Part shown: in pieces, positions 1 to 5,310 of the stretch
How the letters are laid out: every line of letters starts with the position of its first letter
Numbering within the stretch: the first letter of the stretch is position 1
Assembly (NCBI GenBank): GCA_021817755.1
Contig: JAKAGC010000350.1
Location: forward strand, 1-5,310
Length of the DNA stretch: 5,310 nt
Direction: 5' to 3'
DNA from: Acidobacteriota bacterium
GTDB taxonomy: Bacteria > Acidobacteriota > Aminicenantia > UBA2199
Program-made: the position numbers and the translations under genes
Notes under the pieces: model-generated
Database searches by the model: none
What the model was told of the DNA's origin: nothing
What the model saw: only the letters and a program-made list of their open reading frames with translations

Positions 1-7
1 CCGATCT
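1..7. other. probable Illumina adapter remnant at left end
   Basis: The first seven bases, CCGATCT, are the 3' end of the standard Illumina adapter (the part ending CTCTTCCGATCT). Seven bases alone would be weak evidence. The opposite end of the window carries 19 bases of the same adapter family in the outward orientation, so the two together are convincing. Genomic sequence probably starts at base 8. The bases do not interrupt the reading frame of the diadenylate cyclase fragment, but the residues they would encode (Asp and part of Leu) should not be trusted. Confidence 0.7.
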
Positions 8-317
8 TGCAATCGTAAATAAAGATTTATTATTGACAATTTTTACACCCGGGTCTCCACTTCATGATGGAGCAGTCGTTATAAGCCAGGATAGAATTGA
101 AGTTGCTCGATGCTTTTTCCAGCTTCCTCCCATGTTAGAATTAACCATCGGTGGTACTCGACATCTTGCAGCAATTGGAATTACTCAACAAACAGATTGC
201 CTTGCGATAGTTGTTTCTGAAGAAACAGGAAAGATTTCTCTTGCAGTCGGAGGAGAACTAACCCGGGGACTCGATAGAGAAGGCTTAAAAAACCGGTTGG
301 AGCATTACCGGGTATAG
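8..317 (+). CDS. cdaA: diadenylate cyclase CdaA, C-terminal part (5' truncated)
   Basis: C-terminal piece of a DAC-domain diadenylate cyclase, which joins two ATP molecules into the second messenger c-di-AMP at the inner face of the membrane. The frame is open from the left edge (AIVNKDLLLTIF...), so the TTG at 33 is an internal Leu codon, not a start. About 103 residues remain of a protein usually near 270. The three N-terminal membrane helices and the start of the DAC domain lie outside. Visible family motifs are the PLHDGAVVI block with catalytic DGA (codons 66-74), the GTRH block (about 153-164) and SEETG followed by ISLA. The RHR motif expected after the GT reads RHL here (codons 159-167), an unusual replacement of a phosphate-contacting Arg. 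The downstream neighbours cdaR and glmM are the classic partners and support CdaA rather than DisA or CdaS. The stop is TAG at 315-317. Confidence 0.93.
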
Positions 318-338
318 TATGGTAAACATAAACGAATA

Positions 339-1040
339 ATGGGTATAAAGAATTTTTTGTTAAAAAACTTTGGAATTAGAGTAGTAGCTCTTTTCCTTGC
401 AATATTCGTTTGGGCGATTATCGCAGGAAGAGAACGTTCTTTCCTCATAAAAACGTTTGATATCAACGTGGAATACTTCAATAATGGTTCAAACATAGAT
501 GTTCGCAGTGTCACCCCCGATAAAGTTCGCGTAAAAGTACAGGGAATGTCCAATGTGATGAATCGAATCACTGCCGATGATTTCAAACTTCGTATCGATC
601 TTAAACGGTTAAATGAAGGCACACGGCTCAATTACTTAACAGAAGATTATCTACAATACCCCCCAAAAATCAATATTTTATCTATCCAACCACGTATGAT
701 AGAGATTACTTCAGTTGAATTCGATACCCGAGAACTTAAAATTAATGTCCATTACAGAGGCACTCCCAAACCCGGAGTCCATATTTTGGAAAAACGACTT
801 GTCCCCGAAAAAATAAGAGTTATGGGATATAAATATCAAATCGCCAATAGACATGAAGTTGATACCATCGGATGGATTGACTTGAATCAAATTGAAGGCA
901 GCCAGGTGATTAAATTAAAATTAAAAAAAGAAAAAGACTTCCTGAAATTCGAAGGTGCAGATACAGTGGATGTTTATATAGTGACAGATCAACCTAACCC
1001 CGAATCCAAATCATCCACTTCATCCAAAGATAAGCAATGA
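339..1040 (+). CDS. cdaR: CdaR, YbbR-domain membrane-anchored regulator of CdaA
   Basis: A 233-residue YbbR-domain protein. It has a short basic N-terminus (residues 1-11), one hydrophobic helix at about 12-29 (VVALFLAIFVWAII), and then an extracytoplasmic region. That region reads as two YbbR-type beta repeats, about 37-127 and 130-216. The second carries the typical pattern GTPKPGVHI...VPEKIRVMG. The tail (217-233) is polar, rich in Ser and Lys, and probably disordered. In Firmicutes CdaR binds CdaA and modulates c-di-AMP synthesis; the Bacillus protein has four YbbR repeats, so this is a short version. The gene starts 21 bp after the cdaA stop with no clear Shine-Dalgarno, and its stop overlaps the glmM start (ATGA, 1037-1040). 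The start is chosen because the membrane helix follows at the expected distance and no upstream in-frame start is better. Family assignment is firm; the regulatory role is by analogy. Confidence 0.9.
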   Translation: MGIKNFLLKNFGIRVVALFLAIFVWAIIAGRERSFLIKTFDINVEYFNNGSNIDVRSVTPDKVRVKVQGMSNVMNRITADDFKLRIDLKRLNEGTRLNYLTEDYLQYPPKINILSIQPRMIEITSVEFDTRELKINVHYRGTPKPGVHILEKRLVPEKIRVMGYKYQIANRHEVDTIGWIDLNQIEGSQVIKLKLKKEKDFLKFEGADTVDVYIVTDQPNPESKSSTSSKDKQ

Positions 1041-2440
1041 CACCTGGGAACAAACATTTATTCGGAACCGACGGTATAAGACAGGAAGTAGGAACTTTCC
1101 CTCTCGATGATATTTCAATTCCGAAACTCGGATATGCATTTGGGAAAATAATTAAAGATCACAATGTAAGAATTATTATAGGTCGTGATACCCGGAATTC
1201 AGGCCAACATATCCAACAATTACTAACACATGGAATCAAAAAAGCAAATCCCCCAGTAATCGTTGAATCGTGTGGTGTTATTCCCACTCCCGGGTTATCA
1301 TATATTACTCGAGAATTTCAATTTGATTTCGGTATTATGATAACTGCTTCCCATAACCCTTATTCCGATAACGGTATCAAATTCTTCAACTCTCAAGGGG
1401 AGAAACTCTCTGAATCCATTGAAAAGGAAATTGAGGAGTTCTTTTATCGAATTCACGAAAATACTTTAGAAATATCATCATTCGCCTCCACTTCTATCAC
1501 CCCCGAAAATGAATCCTATTCCCAAAAGTATGCCGCATTTCTCACCTCTCACGCCAGAGAAATTGAATCCCATATAAGAGAAAGAAAAATGCGAGCCGTT
1601 ATCGATTGCGCCAATGGAGCAACCTATCGCATCGCAGAAGAGATATTTAAAGAAGCCGGATTTAAAACCATAATGATCGGCGTACAACCCGATGGGAAGA
1701 ATATCAATCGTGAATGTGGTTCCACTCACACCTCAAATTTAATTAAGGCAATTCAAAAAGAAAATGCAAATATCGGAATTGCCTTTGATGGAGATGGGGA
1801 CCGATTAATTATGGCAGATTCCAAAGGACGATTGCTTGATGGTGATCATATTCTTTATCATATTGCCATATATTTTAAAAATATTACAGTTCCCCAATTT
1901 AATGACATCATTGTCGGAACCCAAATGTCAAACCTCGGACTCGAGAAAGCACTTATAGATTCAGGGTTTACTTTTTTAAGAACCAAGGTTGGCGATAAAT
2001 ATGTTTACCAGGGAATGAATTCTCAGAACGCCATACTCGGTGGCGAACCCTCAGGACATACTATAATCAGTACTTATCAGAAAAGCGGAGACGGTATTTT
2101 AACCGCATTGTTTTTTTTAAAAGCATTGAGTACAGCAGGGATTTCTTCAGTAGAAGCCTTCGACAACCTTCTACTATATCCACAGGAAATGCGGGACATT
2201 AAAATAAAAGAAAGAAAAAATCTCGAAGAATGGGATCAATTGCAAAGAATGATCCGGGAATTTAATGAAACATACCAAAGTGATTCACGACTTTTAATTC
2301 GATATTCTGGGACCGAACCTAAAATTCGACTGATGATGGAATCGAAACGGCAAATAGTAATTGATGAAAATTTAGGGAAATTCGAGGCCCTCATTCAATC
2401 AACTATCGGATTGCCTGCTGAATCCTTGAAAGAAAATTAA
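1037..2440 (+). CDS. glmM: phosphoglucosamine mutase GlmM
   Basis: Cytoplasmic alpha-D-phosphohexomutase that converts glucosamine-6-phosphate to glucosamine-1-phosphate on the way to UDP-GlcNAc for peptidoglycan and LPS. It has 467 residues, slightly longer than the usual 445-450. All four family signatures are present in order. They are FGTDGIR (9-15), the phosphoserine loop TASHNP with catalytic Ser105 (103-108), the magnesium loop DGDGD (251-255) and the sugar-binding GGEPSGH (335-341). The C-terminal phosphate-binding loop RYSGTEP is at 422-428. The residue after FGTDGIR is Gln16 where Gly is usual. The set of motifs together with the cdaA-cdaR context favours GlmM over phosphomannomutase or phosphoglucomutase. 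Translation is probably coupled to cdaR through the ATGA overlap, since no strong ribosome binding site precedes it. In several Firmicutes GlmM binds CdaA and inhibits it, so co-expression may matter for c-di-AMP control here too (inference). A T8 run at 2111-2118 does not break the frame. Confidence 0.96.
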   Translation: MTPGNKHLFGTDGIRQEVGTFPLDDISIPKLGYAFGKIIKDHNVRIIIGRDTRNSGQHIQQLLTHGIKKANPPVIVESCGVIPTPGLSYITREFQFDFGIMITASHNPYSDNGIKFFNSQGEKLSESIEKEIEEFFYRIHENTLEISSFASTSITPENESYSQKYAAFLTSHAREIESHIRERKMRAVIDCANGATYRIAEEIFKEAGFKTIMIGVQPDGKNINRECGSTHTSNLIKAIQKENANIGIAFDGDGDRLIMADSKGRLLDGDHILYHIAIYFKNITVPQFNDIIVGTQMSNLGLEKALIDSGFTFLRTKVGDKYVYQGMNSQNAILGGEPSGHTIISTYQKSGDGILTALFFLKALSTAGISSVEAFDNLLLYPQEMRDIKIKERKNLEEWDQLQRMIREFNETYQSDSRLLIRYSGTEPKIRLMMESKRQIVIDENLGKFEALIQSTIGLPAESLKEN

Positions 2441-2476
2441 ATTAGATTCAATAATTGAGATACAGAGGAGATTCAC

Positions 2477-3214
2477 ATGAAATTGGGAGTCAATATCGAT
2501 CATATTGCAACACTGCGACAGGCGCGAAAAACCGATGAACCCGATCCGGTTTATGCTGCCACAATCGCCGAATTGGCTGGAGCAGACGGAATTACAATTC
2601 ATTTAAGACAGGATCGCCGGCATATCCAGGATCGCGACCTCGCTCTTCTCAGGGCGTTTGTAAAAACCAAACTCAACCTGGAAATGGGAATAACCATGGA
2701 AATGGTTAAAATTGCACTACAGCATAAACCGGATACGTGCACCCTGGTTCCTGAAACCGCCGAAGAAGTTACAACTACAGGTGGTCTTGACGTTATAATG
2801 TATTCCGATAAAATAGAAGAGGTAGCTGGCAATCTCAGAGCCGCAGGAATCGAAGTTTCAGTCTTTGTCGACCCCAATATCGACCAGGTAAAAGCCTGCT
2901 ATAAGCTTGGAATAAAACTTATTGAAATCAATACCGGCGAATACGCTAAGCAATGGAATACCTCATTTGCACAATTAGAACTCGATAAAATAAAAAAAGC
3001 AGCAGTCTATGGAAAAAAAGTCAATATGAAAATCCTTGCTGGGCATGGGTTAACCTACAGAAATGTTATGCATATTGCAGCAATGGAAGAAATCGAAGAA
3101 CTAAACATCGGTCATTCCATTATAGCAAATTCTACCTTCATGGGTCTTGAAAAAGCCGTTGTCCGCATGAAAGAATTAATGCTTCGTGCCAGACAATTTA
3201 ACGAAAAAGCATGA
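2477..3214 (+). CDS. pdxJ: pyridoxine 5'-phosphate synthase PdxJ
   Basis: Cytoplasmic TIM-barrel enzyme that condenses 1-deoxy-D-xylulose 5-phosphate with 3-amino-2-oxopropyl phosphate to give pyridoxine 5'-phosphate, the last ring-forming step of DXP-dependent vitamin B6 synthesis. Its 245 residues match the family (E. coli about 243). Signatures seen are LGVNIDHIATLRQAR (3-17), GADGITIHLR-DRRHI (36-50, catalytic His42), NLEM (67-70, catalytic Glu69), CTLVPE..EVTT.GGLDV (88-106), AGHGLTY (188-194, catalytic His190) and ELNIGHSII (208-216). Two small departures from E. coli are Gln45 where HLRED has Glu, and Leu187 before AGHGL where Asn is common. The start is fixed by AGAGGAG at 2464-2470, six bases before ATG. 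It lies 36 bp after glmM with no terminator between, so it is probably the fourth gene of the operon. In many Gram-negative bacteria acpS follows pdxJ; here an intergenic region follows instead. Confidence 0.96.
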   Translation: MKLGVNIDHIATLRQARKTDEPDPVYAATIAELAGADGITIHLRQDRRHIQDRDLALLRAFVKTKLNLEMGITMEMVKIALQHKPDTCTLVPETAEEVTTTGGLDVIMYSDKIEEVAGNLRAAGIEVSVFVDPNIDQVKACYKLGIKLIEINTGEYAKQWNTSFAQLELDKIKKAAVYGKKVNMKILAGHGLTYRNVMHIAAMEEIEELNIGHSIIANSTFMGLEKAVVRMKELMLRARQFNEKA

Positions 3215-3309
3215 TGGAATCCCATTTTCCGTATATCTATCAGATAAGGAATTTAAAATAGTTGGAATTGCATCTATTGAAAGTTTTTCCTAAAAATTAG
3301 GAATTGGGC

Positions 3310-3338
3310 TTGATTTTCCTTATGGAATTCCTTATAAT
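3310..3338 (+). promoter_or_regulatory. candidate sigma70-type promoter for the lipoprotein gene
   Basis: A -35-like TTGATT (3310-3315, four of six consensus bases) is separated by exactly 17 bp from a perfect -10 box TATAAT (3333-3338). Transcription would start near 3345 and leave a leader of about 130 nt before the lipoprotein ATG at 3474. It lies between two co-oriented genes, in the only sizeable gap of the window, where a promoter is expected. The region is AT-rich, so chance matches are possible, but correct spacing with a perfect -10 is a reasonable signal. Confidence 0.5.
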
Positions 3339-3360
3339 CTAATGGATATGGAATTGGAGA

Positions 3361-3378
3361 TTGACATATTTGACATGT
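3361..3378 (+). repeat. 9-bp tandem repeat with TTGACAT core
   Basis: Two adjacent 9-base units, TTGACATAT and TTGACATGT, share the core TTGACAT (3361-3367 and 3370-3376). The second unit also forms an 8-bp palindrome, GACATGTC (3372-3379). Both cores contain the consensus -35 hexamer TTGACA. This may be a regulator site, a -35 region or both; the sequence alone does not decide. Confidence 0.4.
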
Positions 3379-3397
3379 CGGCATGCTTTGATTTAAA
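3370..3397 (+). promoter_or_regulatory. second, weaker promoter candidate
   Basis: A perfect -35 hexamer TTGACA (3370-3375) is followed 16 bp later by TTTAAA (3392-3397), which matches four of six bases of the -10 consensus. It would give a leader of about 70 nt for the lipoprotein gene. It is weaker than the upstream TTGATT/TATAAT pair in its -10 element but stronger in its -35. The two could act as tandem promoters. Confidence 0.3.
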
Positions 3398-3413
3398 AAG
3401 CTCTCGACATCCG

Positions 3414-3425
3414 CTTAAATTTAAG
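3414..3425. promoter_or_regulatory. 12-bp perfect palindrome CTTAAATTTAAG
   Basis: CTTAAATTTAAG reads identically on both strands and lies 48 bp before the lipoprotein start codon, downstream of both promoter candidates. It is followed closely by TATAT and a run of nine A (3431-3439). It could be an operator for a dimeric regulator or simply a product of AT-rich composition. No known regulator is recognised from it. Confidence 0.25.
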
Positions 3426-3473
3426 TATATAAAAAAAAATTCATTCGATAAATTTAATTAAAGGAGAACGATA

Positions 3474-4184
3474 ATGAAGAAGACCATTCTTTTGCTAGCA
3501 TTGTTCGGCTTGATCGTTGGGCTTACGTCCTGCCAGAAACCCGAGGAGGCTACAATATCTAAGTATTTCCAGGCTATGAAACATGACGATAAAGAAACGA
3601 TGGCTGCAATGGCGATCGAAGCCAAAACAATCAAATTTACGAACTTTAAAATCGTCAAAATCGAACCGGGCACCCCTACTCCCCTGGAATTGCCCAATCT
3701 TGTAACCCAATTAAATAATCTTGATCAAAAAAAGAAAGACCAACTCCAAATCGCTCAGAACAAAAATGACGATTATGAAGCTTTATTAGACGAATTGGGA
3801 AGCAAGAAAACCCCTCAGCTAACCGAAGCAGAAAACGCTGCTAAAGCTGAAAAAGAGAAATTCCTTGAATTAAGTAAAGAGTATTCTCTGATGCAGAAGA
3901 AAATAGAGATAGAAAAACGCATTATCACTGCTTCTACTTCAGTTGATAGTGAATTTGAATTATATACCGGCGAATCCGTTGTTTCTCGCGCTACAGTTGC
4001 CATTACACTTGAATCCGGTGAAACCAAAGATTATATCTTTATTTTAAGAAAAGATACCCTCAAGACTGAAGGGCAAAACAGACCTAGAGTTGGACGTCTC
4101 GTTATCTTAAAAATGGATACCCCCGAAGAAATCGATAAAGCTCCTGCTGCCGATACACCAGCAGCTACAGAGCCCCAGCAATAA
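3474..4184 (+). CDS. predicted outer-membrane-type lipoprotein with coiled-coil centre, family not recognised
   Basis: A 236-residue lipoprotein. Residues 1-19 form a signal peptide: two Lys, a hydrophobic core, and the lipobox LTSC with lipidated Cys20. Gln21 follows the Cys, so there is no Asp+2 inner-membrane retention signal, and outer-membrane anchoring is likely in a diderm. Residues 25-70 (YFQAMKHDDKETMAAMA...IVKIEPG) resemble the start of small NTF2-like lipoprotein domains. Residues 73-150 are rich in Glu, Lys, Gln and Leu, with a break near Gly109-Pro114, and look like two coiled-coil helices. Residues 155-213 appear beta-rich (FELYTGESVVSRATVAITL...YIFILRK...GRLVILKM). The tail from 216 is low-complexity Pro/Ala/Thr. 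AAGGAG (3461-3466), seven bases before ATG, fixes the start. The gene has its own promoter candidates and terminator, so it is probably monocistronic. I cannot assign a function; localisation is the only confident statement. Confidence 0.85.
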   Translation: MKKTILLLALFGLIVGLTSCQKPEEATISKYFQAMKHDDKETMAAMAIEAKTIKFTNFKIVKIEPGTPTPLELPNLVTQLNNLDQKKKDQLQIAQNKNDDYEALLDELGSKKTPQLTEAENAAKAEKEKFLELSKEYSLMQKKIEIEKRIITASTSVDSEFELYTGESVVSRATVAITLESGETKDYIFILRKDTLKTEGQNRPRVGRLVILKMDTPEEIDKAPAADTPAATEPQQ

Positions 4185-4208
4185 AATAGTACGTTTAATA
4201 ATTCTTTC

Positions 4209-4263
4209 AACTGCCGGGGGCAATGATGCATAAAAGATGCTACCCTGCCCCGGCAGTTTTTTT
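4209..4263 (+). terminator. strong intrinsic terminator after the lipoprotein gene
   Basis: The arms AACTGCCGGGG (4209-4219) and CCCCGGCAGTT (4248-4258) pair perfectly over 11 bp and are followed by seven T (4257-4263). The loop holds a small inner stem, GCAT (4228-4231) with ATGC (4237-4240). It begins 24 bp after the lipoprotein stop. On the minus strand no T-run follows the hairpin, so it should stop plus-strand transcription mainly. Its T-tract overlaps the last three bases (4262-4264, stop codon) of the convergent peptidase gene. Confidence 0.92.
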
Positions 4264-5291
4264 ATTTACCCTTCACCAACGGAAAGGAATCGCGAACATC
4301 GATAGTGCGAATCGTTGTATCTCGTGTAATCACTATTATTTTCTCTTTCTCATCCATTAACAATGACTCGGTACTTGTCCCTTTAAGTGTAGTTACATCT
4401 AACTGAAGGGGAAATATAAAATTTGAGTTAACTTGTTTAATTGAAAGAACAACCCTTTTCATATCCTGTAAGTCATAATCCGCATGATCTTTAAGGAGTG
4501 TCAATTCCACTTGCGGAATAACACGGCGATAAATCCAGTTTTCAAAAAATTTAAGTAACTTTTGATTATCACCGCAGAATTCACGGATAAACTGCATCGA
4601 AGTAATACTTCGGTATTTAAATTTCGCCAATGTACTATTCAGACGTTCCATGAAATCTTTCTCCCCCATCATATCCATTAGCATCATGAATACCAATGCG
4701 GTTTTATTATAAATTACACTCTGATACGCTTCATAATTTTTTTCCAACATAAAAATCCGGTTTCCATAAATAATGGGCCCCGAATTCGAATATTCAAAAA
4801 CCCAGTCTTTTAGTTTTCGGATAAGGCGTAAGAAGGAACGCTCCGGCATATTTTTTTTCAGATAATAAAGAACTGAGAAGTGGGCAAGCCCTTCTGTCAT
4901 CCAGATATCCTGGTAATTGGACCAGGATATAACCCCACCCCACCATTGGTGAGCCAATTCATGGATAATATGATCTTCCGGTTTCTCACGAATCAAAATA
5001 GGACTGTGAATTCTTTGATTTGCATGAGGTCCCGTAACTGTATTTACAAACAAATCCGTTTGCATCCTATTTTTTCGAAAAGGCATGTATACAATCACAA
5101 ATCCCCGGTTACTTAATCCTCCATCCTTAGAGCCTTCATTTAAAACGATATTCAATTCTGAAAGGTCCACGGAACCATATGAATCATATAAGAAATTCGC
5201 TGCATTTTTTATCTCTTCGATATCCAGCTCATCAGGCATACCAAGAGAAACCGGTGTATAAATATTGATGGGAATTTTGGAATCGATTCTC
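4262..5291 (-). CDS. M1-family metallopeptidase, catalytic and C-terminal part (5' truncated)
   Basis: Zinc-dependent gluzincin peptidase of the M1 type. The frame runs unbroken through the right edge of the insert (RIDSKIPINIYTPVSLG precedes the Met at 5237-5239), so that Met is internal and the N-terminal beta domain is missing. Numbering from that Met, the zinc site is HELAH (93-97) plus Glu116, exactly HExxH-x18-E. WMTEGLAHF surrounds the third ligand. Tyr177 (VIYNKTALVFMML) sits 61 residues beyond Glu116, where the catalytic Tyr of M1 enzymes lies. The N-terminal-amine recognition motif GxMEN seems replaced by GGLSN (40-44), before RGFVIVY. After the helical part (to about 240) comes a beta-rich tail (243-318), and the protein ends there without the long C-terminal helical domain of PepN-like enzymes. 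It is therefore a divergent M1 protein whose substrate is unknown; peptidase fold and zinc binding are firm, aminopeptidase activity is not. Its stop codon lies inside the opposing gene's terminator. Confidence 0.9.
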
Positions 5292-5310
5292 AGATCGGAA
5301 GAGCGTCGTG
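5292..5310. other. Illumina adapter sequence at right end
   Basis: The last 19 bases, AGATCGGAAGAGCGTCGTG, are identical to the start of the Illumina adapter read-through sequence (reverse complement of the universal adapter ending ACACGACGCTCTTCCGATCT). This is library-preparation sequence, not genome. Codons read through it in the peptidase frame are artefacts. The genomic part ends at 5291. Confidence 0.97.

Noticed and set aside
33..35. TTG at 33 as a start codon giving a 94-residue protein
   Set aside because: The frame is open to the left edge and the upstream residues (AIVNKDLL) match the DAC domain of CdaA, so this is an internal Leu codon.
1478..1729. Minus-strand 83-codon ORF within glmM, and similar antisense ORFs in cdaR, pdxJ and the lipoprotein gene
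   Set aside because: All are fully antisense to clear genes with unbroken family motifs, and their translations are Ser/Ile/Phe-rich as expected from reverse-strand reading.
2111..2118. T8 run in glmM as a programmed frameshift or phase-variation site
   Set aside because: The frame is intact, the downstream part carries the essential RYSGTEP loop, and glmM is normally essential; AT-rich composition explains the run.
3227..3251. Imperfect hairpin TTCC-TATCT/AGATA-GGAA as a terminator for pdxJ
   Set aside because: The stem is AT-rich with an internal loop and only three T follow; too weak to call.
3287..3303. Hairpin TTCCTAA-AAA-TTAGGAA as a terminator
   Set aside because: Perfect 7-bp stem, but AT-rich, with a three-base loop and no T-run after it on either strand.
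4880..5116. Plus-strand 78-codon ORF opposite the peptidase
   Set aside because: It lies antisense to the conserved HExxH region and has no ribosome binding site or recognisable motif; a shadow of the real gene.
5237..5239. ATG (minus strand) as the true start of the M1 peptidase
   Set aside because: The upstream codons continue a plausible M1 sequence with no stop up to the adapter, and an M1 enzyme needs an N-terminal beta domain before this point.
1..5310. CRISPR, transposon, toxin-antitoxin, phage or tRNA elements
   Set aside because: I found no spaced direct-repeat arrays, transposase motifs, terminal inverted repeats, small paired toxin-antitoxin genes or tRNA-like cloverleaves by reading both strands.

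Overview
The window looks like a fragment of an ordinary bacterial chromosome with lowish GC (roughly 40 % by eye). It is probably a short contig from a draft or metagenome assembly, because both ends carry what looks like Illumina adapter sequence (bases 1-7 and 5292-5310). The real insert is therefore probably 8-5291. The lipoprotein with a lipobox and the DXP-dependent vitamin B6 gene pdxJ suggest a diderm (Gram-negative-type) organism rather than a Firmicute. The Acidobacteriota/Aminicenantes area or an FCB-related phylum would fit, but this is a weak guess from protein flavour only.

Left part, 8-3214, plus strand: a tight operon. It starts with the 3' end of cdaA (membrane diadenylate cyclase, makes c-di-AMP). 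Next come cdaR (YbbR-domain membrane-anchored partner of CdaA), glmM (phosphoglucosamine mutase, cell-wall precursor synthesis) and pdxJ (pyridoxine 5'-phosphate synthase). cdaA-cdaR-glmM is a classic conserved module linking c-di-AMP signalling with peptidoglycan precursor supply. cdaR and glmM overlap by ATGA, and pdxJ follows glmM after 36 bp with a good ribosome binding site. A notable point is that the cyclase has RHL where the family's nucleotide-binding RHR motif is expected.

Middle, 3215-3473: an AT-rich intergenic region of 259 bp. It holds a good sigma70-type promoter candidate (TTGATT-17-TATAAT), a second weaker one built on a 9-bp tandem TTGACAT repeat, and a 12-bp perfect palindrome. 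These probably drive the next gene.

3474-4184, plus strand: a predicted lipoprotein of unrecognised family, with a coiled-coil-like centre between two small globular segments. It is followed by a strong intrinsic terminator at 4209-4263.

Right part, 4262-5291, minus strand: the C-terminal part of an M1-family (gluzincin) metallopeptidase, convergent with the lipoprotein gene and cut off at its 5' end by the contig edge. The zinc site HExxH-x18-E and the catalytic tyrosine are intact, but the aminopeptidase GxMEN motif appears degraded to GGLSN. I see no mobile elements, CRISPR arrays, tRNA or rRNA genes, and no convincing undescribed multi-gene system. The interesting points are at residue level (RHL, GGLSN), the unknown lipoprotein, the promoter region and the adapter ends.
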